Shown here in pieces: positions 25,333-33,612 of a DNA stretch of 64,000 nt (its first letter is position 1; each line of letters starts with the position of its first letter). Location of the stretch: contig DATJPX010000041.1 in NCBI GenBank assembly GCA_035506155.1, forward strand, positions 1 through 64,000. The letters are read 5' to 3'. The stretch is from UBA877 sp035506155. GTDB lineage: Bacteria; Chloroflexota; Anaerolineae; Anaerolineales; Villigracilaceae. A program made the translations under genes and the position numbers. Under the pieces are notes generated by a model, which was not told the origin of the DNA, searched no databases, and saw only the letters and a list, made by a program, of their open reading frames with translations.

Positions 25333-25791
25333 TTACTCGGCGAATGTCTTGCTGAGGATCTCCATCGCGCAGGTGAGCGTCTCCAGCTCCTGCGCGGTCA
25401 ACGAAACCATCCGGGATCTCATCCAGGCCCGGTTCTTCTCCCACACGGCGTCCAGGAGTTTGTCCCCGGACTCGGTCAATTCGAGCGGGATGTTCCGGCG
25501 GTCTTTCGTGTTCTGGCGGCGGCAGATCAGCCCGCGGTCCACCAGGATGTCCACTGCCTGGCTGATCGCCGAGCGGCTGATCTGTTTTACTTCCGCCAGC
25601 TCGCTCACGGAGGTCAGTCCCTTGCGGATGTGCCGCAGGATGTGGAACTGTTCGACGCTGATGTCATAGTTTTCCGTAGCGATCGCCCGGACGTTCCCCT
25701 TGATCCGGTTCCAGACCGGTGGGACGGTGGTCCAGAACCCGTCGATGGCGCCCTGCAGCAGGGCCTCTGAGATATTTTCGGTGGTTGTCAT
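25333..25791 (-). CDS. MarR-family transcriptional repressor of the ABC exporter operon
   Basis: 152 residues with the MarR winged-helix core: QFHILRHI, SVSELAEVKQISRSAISQAV (recognition helix), LVDRGLICRRQNTKDRRNIPLELTESG (wing). The helical dimerisation ends bear a Trp-rich stretch (ARNDGFWTTVPPVWNRI-like). It is the first gene of the operon, and a large imperfect palindrome overlaps its promoter, so autorepression relieved by a drug-like ligand is likely. ATG at 25791 follows an AGGCAGG ribosome-binding site. Confidence 0.93.
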   Translation of the reverse strand: MTTTENISEALLQGAIDGFWTTVPPVWNRIKGNVRAIATENYDISVEQFHILRHIRKGLTSVSELAEVKQISRSAISQAVDILVDRGLICRRQNTKDRRNIPLELTESGDKLLDAVWEKNRAWMRSRMVSLTAQELETLTCAMEILSKTFAE

Positions 25792-25806
25792 ACCTGCCTG
25801 CCTTTT

Positions 25807-25868
25807 AGTTTAACAGCTAAATAGTTTAGCTACTTAACTAGTATAAAATCAGGCACTGGATTTGTCAA
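25807..25868 (-). promoter_or_regulatory. Sigma-70 promoter and MarR palindromic operator
   Basis: On the minus strand TTGACA (25868-25863), a 17-nt spacer and TATACT (25845-25840) make a near-consensus promoter. Directly downstream, over the start site, is an imperfect 33-bp palindrome (25807-25839). Its core AGCTAAA-TAG-TTTAGCT (25815-25831) is perfect. This is the expected layout for MarR repression. Confidence 0.85.
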
Positions 25869-25969
25869 TTGCATTCCGCGAAGTCTTAGCTGGGTTTAAT
25901 TTTCGAACCGATCCCGCGATCGCCAGGGGCCGCCCGCCAATTCGACTATAATTTAAATGAGAAAAAACC

Positions 25970-28735
25970 TTGGCTGTGACCGATTTTCTCCTGACGACCA
26001 AGCTCTTCCTTCCTCCAAGACGACCGATGCTGGTGGAGCGGCCGCGCCTGTTGGCGCTTTTGGACGAAGGCCTGACCCGGCCTCTCACCTTGATCTCGGC
26101 GCCGGCCGGGTTCGGCAAGACGACCCTGCTCAGCGAGTGGTGTCACTCGCCCGCCGGCCGGGATTTCCCGGTCGCCTGGCTTTCCCTGGATCATGACGAT
26201 AATGATCCCTCCCGGTTCCTGCTCTACCTTGCAGCCGCCTGCGGGACTTTGAAGAACGGGTTGGGGGAATCGGCCATGGCGGCCGTCCGGCTGCAGCAGC
26301 CCCCGGCTCCGGCGGCGATCCTGACAGGCTTGGTCAACGACCTCAACAGCCTGCCGGGGCGGTTCGCCCTGGTCCTGGACGATTATCATCTGATCAGCTC
26401 CCAGCCGGTCCACGAGATGCTGCAGTTCCTGCTCGATCATCTCCCGCCGCAGATGCACCTGGTGCTGCTGACACGGGCGGACCCGCCCCTGCCGCTGGCC
26501 CGGCTGCGCGCCCGTGACCAGCTGACCGAGATCCGCCTCCCGGGATTGCGCTTCCTGCCGGAGGAGGCCGCCCGGTTCCTGAACGAGACGATGGAATTGG
26601 GTCTCTCCAATGGCGACATTGCCGCGCTCGAAGCGCGCACGGAAGGCTGGATCGCCGGCCTGCAGTTGGCGGCCGTCTCCCTGCAGCAGCAAGCCGACAA
26701 ACATGCCTTCGTGGCTGCCTTCGCCGGCGACGACCGCTATGTCATGGATTACCTCCTCGAGGAAGTGCTCCAACGCCAGCCTGCCGAGATCCAATCCTTC
26801 CTGTTGAAAACGTCCTTCCTGGAACGCCTTTCCGGGCCCCTCTGCCAGGCGGTGACCGGCGCTCCGGACAGCCAGGCCACCCTGGATCGATTGGAACAGT
26901 CCAACCTGTTCGTCTCCTCCCTCGACAACCGTCGTTATTGGTACCGGTACCACCCCTTGTTCGCCGACCTGCTTCGCCACCGCCTGCGCCAGACGCTTGC
27001 GCCGGCCGGACAGTTGGAATTGGTCCGGCAGGCATGCGCCTGGTACGCCGGTGAGGGCATGGTCGTCGAAGCGATCTCGCAGGCCTTTGCGGCCGGGGAT
27101 TACGACCTGGCCGCGGACCTGCTCGAGCGGCACGTCCTGGCGGTCTTCTTCCGCAGCGAGACCATGCTGGTCCATCGCTGGCTGAAGGCCCTGCCCGAGC
27201 CGGTCCTGCGCGGACGAGCGCTCCTGTGCGCCGTCTTTGCCAACACCATCGCACACAGCGGGATCTACCAGAGCGAGTCGCTCCGCCTGGCCGAACACTG
27301 GCTGGGCGCCGCCGGGACCGCGCTGAAGCCGGAAAGGGACGAGCCGCTCACCCGCAGCTTCATCGCCCTGTCGCGGGCTTACCTGTCGCTCTGGCGCGGC
27401 GACCCACCGGAGACCGTCCTCGACCTGGCCCGGCGCGCCCTGGACGGCTTGCCGGCGGAAGGTACGCCTCCCTTCGATCCGAATTTCCTGCGCCTGCGCA
27501 GCGGACTGAACAACAACCTGGCGATCTCCTATCTGTCCCTCGGGAACGAAGAAGCCGCGGTTCGAGCCCTGCTCGAGGCCCAGCGGGTCGGGGAGGCCTG
27601 CGGCGACCTGTTGAACTGGTACACCGCCGCATCCAATCAATCCCGGATCCTGTGCGTCCACGGACGCCTGCCTGAAGCCGCCGCCTTGTGCCGGAAGGTG
27701 CTCGGAACAACGACGGTCCAGGCGGGCCAGCCGGAGCGGACCGTCCCGTATGCCGGCGTGCTGTATATGACCCTGGGCGAGATTCTGCTGGAGTGGAATG
27801 AGCTGGTGGAGGCCGAGGCTGCCCTGCAAAAAAGCCTCGAGCTCAGCCGGCTGATGGCGGCTGCGGACGGACAGATGGAAAGCACCGTCGCACTGGCCAG
27901 GCTTCGACAAGCCCGGGGTGATATTTCCGGGGCGTTGGCCCTGTTGGACCAGGTCGATTCGGATTCGCCCAGGGCGCGCATCATGGTCCCGGCCCAGCGC
28001 GTCCGCCTCTACCTTGCCGACGCCTCCGAACACTCCGGCAGCTTGAGGGAAGCCATGCGCTGGGCGGATGGCCGAACGCTCCAGCCGGTCTCTCCGTACT
28101 GGCCGGCTCTCGAGACGTTCACCCTGGCGCGGGTGATGATCGCCGGGCGCAGGGAATCGGCCCGGGTTGGGGCGGCCGGTTCGCAGGATCTGGCGCCGCT
28201 CTTGGAATTCCTCGAGGAACAGATCCGGGCGGCCCGCGCCGCCGGGCGGGTCGAGCGATTGGTGGAACTCTGCCTGCTCCAGGCCCTGGCCTGGCAGGCC
28301 GAGAACCGCCTGCCTGAAGCCCAGGAAGCCCTCCTGCAGGCGCTCGACTCGGCCGAACCGGGCGGTTTCATCCGCATCTTCCTGGACGAGGGGATCCCGC
28401 TGCGGCGGCTCCTGGCCCGCCTGAAGGCCGACGACCGGCGCATCGCCGAATATGTCCGGCGGCTCCTGGTCGCTGGCGGGACGACGGAAACTCCCCTGGC
28501 CGCCTCGGACGCCTCCCGGCGGCTGGTCGAGCCGCTCTCGGCCCGGGAACTGGAAGTCCTGCACCTGCTGGTGGAAGGCGCCTCCAATGCCGAGATCGCC
28601 CGCAGACTCGTCATCAGCCTGAATACCACCAAGAAACACGTCACCCACATTTTCGAGAAACTGGCCGTACCCGACCGGGCGGAGGCGATCCGGCGGGCCC
28701 GGGACCTCGGCCTCGTCCCGGCGGCTTCCCCCTAA
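25970..28735 (+). CDS. Large ATP-binding LuxR-type regulator (MalT/LAL family)
   Basis: 921 residues. The N-terminal STAND-type NTPase has Walker A SAPAGFGKTT (about 43-52) and a Walker B-like LVLDDYHLI near 140. A long middle of helical TPR-like repeats (about 340-840) follows, then a C-terminal LuxR HTH (LSARELEVLHLLVEGASNAE, then KKHVTHIFEKL). MalT-type proteins bind ATP and an inducer, oligomerise and activate nearby operons. The start TTG at 25970 keeps the usual LLTTKLFLP N-terminus; GTG at 25976 is possible. TATAAT stands about 25 nt upstream. Likely targets are the downstream genes. Confidence 0.92.
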   Translation: MAVTDFLLTTKLFLPPRRPMLVERPRLLALLDEGLTRPLTLISAPAGFGKTTLLSEWCHSPAGRDFPVAWLSLDHDDNDPSRFLLYLAAACGTLKNGLGESAMAAVRLQQPPAPAAILTGLVNDLNSLPGRFALVLDDYHLISSQPVHEMLQFLLDHLPPQMHLVLLTRADPPLPLARLRARDQLTEIRLPGLRFLPEEAARFLNETMELGLSNGDIAALEARTEGWIAGLQLAAVSLQQQADKHAFVAAFAGDDRYVMDYLLEEVLQRQPAEIQSFLLKTSFLERLSGPLCQAVTGAPDSQATLDRLEQSNLFVSSLDNRRYWYRYHPLFADLLRHRLRQTLAPAGQLELVRQACAWYAGEGMVVEAISQAFAAGDYDLAADLLERHVLAVFFRSETMLVHRWLKALPEPVLRGRALLCAVFANTIAHSGIYQSESLRLAEHWLGAAGTALKPERDEPLTRSFIALSRAYLSLWRGDPPETVLDLARRALDGLPAEGTPPFDPNFLRLRSGLNNNLAISYLSLGNEEAAVRALLEAQRVGEACGDLLNWYTAASNQSRILCVHGRLPEAAALCRKVLGTTTVQAGQPERTVPYAGVLYMTLGEILLEWNELVEAEAALQKSLELSRLMAAADGQMESTVALARLRQARGDISGALALLDQVDSDSPRARIMVPAQRVRLYLADASEHSGSLREAMRWADGRTLQPVSPYWPALETFTLARVMIAGRRESARVGAAGSQDLAPLLEFLEEQIRAARAAGRVERLVELCLLQALAWQAENRLPEAQEALLQALDSAEPGGFIRIFLDEGIPLRRLLARLKADDRRIAEYVRRLLVAGGTTETPLAASDASRRLVEPLSARELEVLHLLVEGASNAEIARRLVISLNTTKKHVTHIFEKLAVPDRAEAIRRARDLGLVPAASP

Positions 28736-28741
28736 CGAAAA

Positions 28742-28761
28742 ATACCACCTCGAATACCACC
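28742..28761 (+). repeat. Direct repeat ATACCACC downstream of the LuxR gene
   Basis: Two copies of ATACCACC start 12 bp apart (28742 and 28754), between the LuxR stop and its terminator. They may be a leftover operator or chance. Confidence 0.35.
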
Positions 28762-28784
28762 CCGCGGGTGATGACCTTCGACCG

Positions 28785-28827
28785 GTCCTCTGGCAAACTA
28801 TGAGCATTCCAGAGGACTTTTATTTTT
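28785..28827 (+). terminator. Terminator of the LuxR/MalT gene
   Basis: The stem GTCCTCTGG (28785-28793) with CCAGAGGAC (28809-28817) has a 15-nt loop and is followed by TTTTATTTTT. Confidence 0.8.
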
Positions 28828-28866
28828 AAGTCAGATCAGACTCAAGGATTTCTCGAAAGCCTGCGC

Positions 28867-29157
28867 ATGCAAAATCATCCTCCTCAATCCTGGAGCGACC
28901 AGCCAGCCACTTACCAGATCGTCATCAAAGGACGGCTGGATACCAACTGGACGGACTGGTTCGACGGTCTGACCATCGAGATGACGAAAGACGAGGCGGG
29001 AACGGTCCTCACCACCCTCACCGGGCATATCCTCGACCAGGGCGCCCTGCACGGCCTGCTCGCCCGGGTGCGCGACCTGGGCCTGCCGCTCCTGGAAGTT
29101 CACCGCCTCGAAGCAAACGACCATTTCGATCCCACCCCCGGGATTGGCGCGCAATGA
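28867..29157 (+). CDS. Conserved small protein downstream of the LuxR regulator, unknown function
   Basis: 96 residues with no membrane helix or signal. The central stretch YQIVIKGRLDTNWTDWFDGL, then LTGHILDQGALHGLLARVRDLGLPLL, is a pattern I have seen in small proteins next to LuxR/MalT-type regulators. The order beta, DW-DWF, beta, helix suggests a compact alpha/beta domain. No ribosome-binding site stands out before ATG 28867. It may be the direct target of the upstream regulator. Function unknown. Confidence 0.75.
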   Translation: MQNHPPQSWSDQPATYQIVIKGRLDTNWTDWFDGLTIEMTKDEAGTVLTTLTGHILDQGALHGLLARVRDLGLPLLEVHRLEANDHFDPTPGIGAQ

Positions 29158-29211
29158 AGGTCAGCTCATCTCTCAGGCAGACGACTGACCAGATCAGTAA
29201 GGAGTAGAAGT

Positions 29212-29964
29212 ATGAGCGAAGTCCTTGAAAATAAGAGAACAAATGATGACGTCGATCGAAGTTGGAGAGGGTTGTTTTGTGTCAGTGGAATTCTTCTGAT
29301 CATTACCGCGGTGATATGGACCACGGTGTCCCACACTGCCAGCGTTCTCTACGCATCGGGGTATCCCGGCGATCCCGCCTCGTACCTGGAATTGATCTCT
29401 CATCACCAGCTTCTGGCCTCGGTTACCTGGAGCCTTTGGATTGCCGCCGACTTCCTCCTCTTTGCGCCCACTGTCGCCCTCTACATCGTCCTGCGGCGAA
29501 ACAACAGGACCCTGGCTCTGCTAGGAGGCTTGTTTGCAATGTTCTTCAACATTTATGACGTCTGTGTGACTGAATTGAACTCCCTGACGCTCGTCAGCCT
29601 GTCGCATGGATACGCCAGCGCAGCAAGCGATGCCGGGAGGACTCTATTCGTCGCAGCGGCTGCGTATGGCTATTTTGCCCTTCCTTTTCAAACTGTTCTT
29701 AGTTTTGCCACCGGCACCCTCGGGTACCTGTTTTGGTGTGTGCCCATGCTCAGGAGCATCTTCAGGCGGGCTACGGCGATTTATGGCGCAGTCGTCATGA
29801 TCGTCGCCTTGATCGGATCGGCCGCTCCGTTGTTCCCCTCATCCGCAGTATTGGGGCTTTGCCAGTTTATCTGTATTCCTGCTTGTGCCTTGTGGTTCAC
29901 CCTCGTGGGAGTTCAGTTATTTCGCTATGGCAGACGCCTTCCCCCCAAAGAAGCCAACGTTTGA
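29212..29964 (+). CDS. Integral membrane protein, DUF4386-like
   Basis: 250 residues with about seven hydrophobic helices: an N-terminal soluble stub, then GLFCVSGILLIITAVIW, LLASVTWSLWIAADFLLFAP, a stretch with NNRTLALLGGLFAMFF, and so on to a C-terminal GVQLFRYGRRL. The layout and the helix-2 loop HHQLLAS resemble DUF4386 proteins, whose role is not established. AAGGAGTAGAAGT provides a strong ribosome-binding site. Codon use is less GC-rich at the 5' end than in neighbours. It is followed 14 nt later by a lipoprotein gene, so the two may be co-transcribed. Confidence 0.7.
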   Translation: MSEVLENKRTNDDVDRSWRGLFCVSGILLIITAVIWTTVSHTASVLYASGYPGDPASYLELISHHQLLASVTWSLWIAADFLLFAPTVALYIVLRRNNRTLALLGGLFAMFFNIYDVCVTELNSLTLVSLSHGYASAASDAGRTLFVAAAAYGYFALPFQTVLSFATGTLGYLFWCVPMLRSIFRRATAIYGAVVMIVALIGSAAPLFPSSAVLGLCQFICIPACALWFTLVGVQLFRYGRRLPPKEANV

Positions 29965-29978
29965 AAAGGAGATAACAA

Positions 29979-31196
29979 ATGTTGAAATCTATCTGGAAAG
30001 TCCTGGGTTTTTCACTGCTGCTTGTTTTTCTGGCGAGCGCCTGCCAGCCGGGAAATCCTGCGCCATCCGGCTCTCAGCCATCATCTGATCAGGAGACTGT
30101 CATGAAAGCTCATTGGGTTTATGAAACCGCCGGCGCGATCTGGGGCTCACCCGCCCTCGATGCCGGGACCGTTTACACCGGCAGCGACGATGGGAATTTA
30201 TACGCTCTCGACGCCCGGACCGGCAAATTCAAATGGAAATTCGCCTCCAAAGGCATCGTCCGTTCCCAGCCGGCCGTTGCAGGTGGCCTGGTCTACTTCA
30301 GCAGCGATGACGGGTTCCTTTATGCCGTCAATGCAAAGGATGGAAAGCCGGCCTGGAGCTTCGACATCGGCAACTATCTCGACCGCGCCGCTCGCGAAAA
30401 CCTCGGGAATTCCCCCAGCCCGACCGGTTACGACTACGTCCAGTCCTCCCCCGTGGTGGCGGAAGGGACCGTCTTCGTCGGCAGCCTGAACGGGAATCTC
30501 TATGCCCTGGCTGCGGATACCGGCAAGCTCGAATGGACATTTGCCACCGCCAACAAGATCCGGGCCACCCCGGCGGTCGACCGCGGAACGGTCTACGTCG
30601 GCAGTTGGGACAAGCTGCTCTACGCGGTCGACGCCTCGACCGGCAAGGTCCGTTGGGCCAGCCCGGTCGGCGGGGAGGTCCAGTCAACTGCGCTGGTCGC
30701 CAACGGCTTGGTCTACTGCGCCAGCCGCAAGGCTTCCGTCGTCGCCCTCGACGCTGCCACCGGGGAACTCAAGTGGGAGCACAGCTATGGAAACAACATG
30801 TGGGTGGAATCCTCGCCCCGCCTGGTCGACGGCGTTATTTACATCGGAAGCTCCGGCAGCAAATTCGTCCTCGGCCTGGATGCCCTGACCGGCAAACCGA
30901 CCGCCATTTTCATGTCGCCGGACTTCCACTGGAGCACGCCCCTGGTCGTCCTTGACACCCTTTACATCGGCGGGACCAGCTACAAGCCCGACCAGACCGG
31001 CGGGATCTATGCCCTGAAGATCGTGGATGGAAAATTCTCCACTCTGGACCAGGATCGCCAGGTATTCCCCGTGGTCGACACCCTGGAAGCCTCCGGGAAC
31101 TGGAACGGCGTCGCTTCCTCCCCGGTCTTGGGCGACGGCCTGTTCTACTTTGGCGGCCTGGACGGCAAACTCTACGCAGTCAATACGTTGCCCTGA
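29979..31196 (+). CDS. PQQ-repeat beta-propeller lipoprotein (first of tandem pair)
   Basis: 405 residues. A lipoprotein signal ends LVFLASAC (Cys about 23) and is followed by a Pro/Ser-rich linker. The rest is built of PQQ-type propeller blades, visible as repeats of YALDARTGKFKWKF, YAVNAKDGKPAW, YALAADTGKLEWTF, YAVDASTGKVRW and VALDAATGELKWEH. Such outer-face eight-bladed propellers act as scaffolds (BamB in diderms) or dehydrogenase-like domains. No dehydrogenase residues are evident. The next gene is a clear paralog. Confidence 0.9.
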   Translation: MLKSIWKVLGFSLLLVFLASACQPGNPAPSGSQPSSDQETVMKAHWVYETAGAIWGSPALDAGTVYTGSDDGNLYALDARTGKFKWKFASKGIVRSQPAVAGGLVYFSSDDGFLYAVNAKDGKPAWSFDIGNYLDRAARENLGNSPSPTGYDYVQSSPVVAEGTVFVGSLNGNLYALAADTGKLEWTFATANKIRATPAVDRGTVYVGSWDKLLYAVDASTGKVRWASPVGGEVQSTALVANGLVYCASRKASVVALDAATGELKWEHSYGNNMWVESSPRLVDGVIYIGSSGSKFVLGLDALTGKPTAIFMSPDFHWSTPLVVLDTLYIGGTSYKPDQTGGIYALKIVDGKFSTLDQDRQVFPVVDTLEASGNWNGVASSPVLGDGLFYFGGLDGKLYAVNTLP

Positions 31197-31217
31197 TCTC
31201 GATGAATGGAGACGGTC

Positions 31218-32366
31218 ATGAAATTCCAACGCCTGTTCGTGTCGATCCTGATCCTTGCCGTCCTGGCGGCTTGCAGCCCGGCCTCCCGGCCGGCTCCAGC
31301 GGCTTCAACTGACCCTGCGCCTGGGAGGGTCCTCTGGACGTATGCCACCGAGGGCGAGATCTGGTCCTCGCCGGCTGTCGCCGAGGGGGCCGTTTACTTC
31401 GGCAGCGACGACCATGCGGTTTACGCAGTCAGCCTGAAGACCCATCAGTTGAACTGGAAATTCGAAACCGGCGATATTGTCCGCTCCCGGCCGGCCGTAG
31501 CCAACGGCCAGGTCTACTTCAGCAGCGACGACGGCTACCTGTTCGCCGTCAACGCCCGCACCGGCAAGCAGGCCTGGAAGCTCGACATGGGCCGGCCGCT
31601 CGCCCCGCGCAAGCCGGTCCCGCAGGGTTGGGATTACATGCAGTCCTCCCCGACGGTGGCGGATGGCATGGTCTATTCGGGCACGTCCAACCAGAATTTC
31701 TACGCCGTGGATGCCCGGACCGGCAAGGTCAAGTGGCAGACCCGGGTAGGGTTGTACGTGCGTTCCACCCCGGCGGTCGTGGATGGCGTCGTCTACTTCG
31801 GGGACTGGCTCGGCACCTTGTATGCCCTGGATGCAAAAACCGGGGCGGCCAGATGGACCTTCAACACGTATGGGCCGGTCATTCCCTCGCCAACCGTCGT
31901 GGACGGGGTCGTCTACATCGGCAGCAAATTCCCCTGCCTGTACGCGATCGACGCCGCCACCGGCCAGCAGAAATGGTGCTTCAAATATCCTGCCAGCATC
32001 CCATGGGTCGAGTCCTCGGCGGCGGTGGCAGACGGCGTGGTCTACGTCGGCAGCTCCGACTGGGACAAGGTCAACGCGGTCGATGCGGCCACCGGTGAGC
32101 TCAAGTGGGACTTCACCACGCAGGGCGATCCCTGGTCCTCGCCGGCGGTCGCGGACGGGGTCGTCTACGTCGGCGCGACCGGAGGGGGACTGTACGCCCT
32201 CGACGCCGCCACCGGGTCCGAACTGTGGATGGTCCCGACCGGTGCGCCCCTCAAGACCGTCGACACCCGCTTCGTCAACGGCATCGTCTCCTCGCCGGCA
32301 GTCGCCGATGGGGTGGTCTACTTCGGAAGCCTGGACGGGAAACTCTACGCGGTCAGTTCAAAATAG
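31218..32366 (+). CDS. PQQ-repeat beta-propeller lipoprotein (second of tandem pair)
   Basis: About 382 residues. ATG at 31218 is chosen because GGAGACGG lies before it and MKFQRLFVSILILAVLAAC is a proper lipoprotein signal; an ATG at 31206 is upstream in frame. Blade repeats include YAVSLKTHQLNWKF, FAVNARTGKQAWKL, YAVDARTGKVKWQT, YALDAKTGAARWTF and NAVDAATGELKWDF. It shares the order and several blades (GDGYLFAVN, SPTVADGMVYSG) with the preceding gene, so tandem duplication is likely. A terminator follows. Confidence 0.9.
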   Translation: MKFQRLFVSILILAVLAACSPASRPAPAASTDPAPGRVLWTYATEGEIWSSPAVAEGAVYFGSDDHAVYAVSLKTHQLNWKFETGDIVRSRPAVANGQVYFSSDDGYLFAVNARTGKQAWKLDMGRPLAPRKPVPQGWDYMQSSPTVADGMVYSGTSNQNFYAVDARTGKVKWQTRVGLYVRSTPAVVDGVVYFGDWLGTLYALDAKTGAARWTFNTYGPVIPSPTVVDGVVYIGSKFPCLYAIDAATGQQKWCFKYPASIPWVESSAAVADGVVYVGSSDWDKVNAVDAATGELKWDFTTQGDPWSSPAVADGVVYVGATGGGLYALDAATGSELWMVPTGAPLKTVDTRFVNGIVSSPAVADGVVYFGSLDGKLYAVSSK

Positions 32367-32380
32367 CCCTTCCCGTCGCT

Positions 32381-32422
32381 GCGGAGGTCAGCTCGAACAG
32401 AGCCGGCCTCCGCTTTTATTTT
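32381..32422 (+). terminator. Terminator after the lipoprotein pair
   Basis: The stem GCGGAGG (32381-32387) with CCTCCGC (32407-32413) is followed by TTTTATTTT. The loop is long (19 nt), and part of it can pair further. Confidence 0.65.
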
Positions 32423-32476
32423 CCAGGTGGGAAAAAATACGGGTAGATTTTCACCGAAAAGTGGTCAATTTGTCGA

Positions 32477-32505
32477 TTGTGGCCCATCCCAGGCTGGGGT
32501 ATGAT
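32477..32505 (+). promoter_or_regulatory. Candidate promoter of the 79-aa gene
   Basis: TTGTGG (32477-32482), a 17-nt spacer and TATGAT (32500-32505) lie 21 nt before the ATG at 32527. The -35 is weak. Confidence 0.4.
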
Positions 32506-32526
32506 CAATTCGAAAGGAGCCTGGCG

Positions 32527-32766
32527 ATGAACATTCTGGATGTCAAAGAATCGAAGATCAAGGCTTATCTCAAGTTCCTCTACTCCCATGGCGCCACCTC
32601 GAAGACCAAAGCCGTCCGGATCGATGACGTCGAACGAGGCGTGCGCATGGATGACAGGATGTTCGACGAGATCACCAGGTATGTGCTGGCCGAAGGTTAC
32701 GCGGCCCGGGCAGTCCAACGTGAGATCTACATCACCAAGGCCGGGGTCAACCAGATTAAAGGTTAG
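32527..32766 (+). CDS. Small winged-helix-like protein, unknown function
   Basis: 79 residues starting MNILDVKESKIKAYLKFLYS. ATG at 32527 follows AAGGAGCCTGGCG, an excellent ribosome-binding site. The pattern of a helix, an IDDVERGVRMDDRMFDEIT segment and a terminal EIYITKAGVNQIKG (hairpin then helix) looks like a minimal winged helix, but there is no recognisable family signature. It is monocistronic, with a terminator 40 nt past the stop. Confidence 0.7.
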   Translation: MNILDVKESKIKAYLKFLYSHGATSKTKAVRIDDVERGVRMDDRMFDEITRYVLAEGYAARAVQREIYITKAGVNQIKG

Positions 32767-32806
32767 GCTTCCTCCGCTCCTTTATCGTTGATTTATCGGT
32801 AATCGA

Positions 32807-32830
32807 AAACGCCCGGCTTGCCGGGCGTTT
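32807..32830. terminator. Bidirectional terminator
   Basis: A perfect 10-bp stem (AAACGCCCGG with its complement) with loop CTTG sits between convergent genes. T-runs occur on both sides (CGGTTTTT on plus, TTTTCGATT on minus). Confidence 0.9.
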
Positions 32831-32869
32831 CGGTTTTTAGCTGAAGAAGCGTTTCGCGGAATTGCCGTT

Positions 32870-33487
32870 TCAATCTCCGGCTGGCTTTTCGCAGCCGGCG
32901 GTTTTGCAGTCCCGGTAGAGAAAGATGCAGCCCAGCATGAACCCGAGCTGGCCGATCGTGTTGACCGTCTCCTCCACCCATTGCATTGCCAGGGTCTGGT
33001 CCGCGCTGGCCAGGGCGCCCATCCCCAGGATTCCCAGGACGCCAAGAACGAGGCCGACCGCGGCTGGCAGCACCTTGCGTTTGAAAGCCAGGTAGGCCAG
33101 GATGCCCTCGGCGCCCAGGCTTGCGACGGTCATGACGAACAGGAAGGGAATCTTCCAGCTCGCTATGGCCAGGACCGGACCGCCCTTCCCGTCCCGGCGG
33201 ACCAGGGACAGAACCGCGCCAAACAGCCCGAGGAAGCCTATCGCAGACAGGACGAACTGCACCTGGGCCAGCCATTGAAGATCGACCGAGGCTGCGGTGA
33301 CCATCAGCTTCCAGAGTGCTTTCGAAAAACCGCCGGCGAATACCAACAAAACGCCGGCCAAAGCCAGCCATCCCATCGATTTTCCACGGCCGAGGCGCAC
33401 CATGCGCACCAGGTACAGGCCGCCAGCCAGGAAGGCAAACGTTGGCAGGAAGTCGAACAGCACGAGCAGGAGCGGATAGGTTTCCAT
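32870..33487 (-). CDS. Integral membrane protein, unknown function
   Basis: 205 residues with about five to six helices (PLLLVLFDFLPTFAFLAGGL, WLALAGVLLVFAGGFSKALW, VLSAIGFLGLFGAVLSLV and more) and a C-terminal stub with three cysteines (CIFLYRDCKTAGCEKP) that might bind a metal. ATG at 33487 follows CGGAGAACCCC. I do not recognise a family. About 125 nt lie between it and the upstream moxR stop, with no clear promoter motif. Confidence 0.7.
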   Translation of the reverse strand: METYPLLLVLFDFLPTFAFLAGGLYLVRMVRLGRGKSMGWLALAGVLLVFAGGFSKALWKLMVTAASVDLQWLAQVQFVLSAIGFLGLFGAVLSLVRRDGKGGPVLAIASWKIPFLFVMTVASLGAEGILAYLAFKRKVLPAAVGLVLGVLGILGMGALASADQTLAMQWVEETVNTIGQLGFMLGCIFLYRDCKTAGCEKPAGD

Positions 33488-33612
33488 GGGGTTCTCCGGT
33501 CGGAATGAAATCGGGATGAGTTGGGATGACCCTGCGGATAAAGAAAAGCTTACCTGTAATTTGGCTCGGTTAATCTTACACGATTATTCCTGATCCGATC
33601 CCGCCTTTCCGT

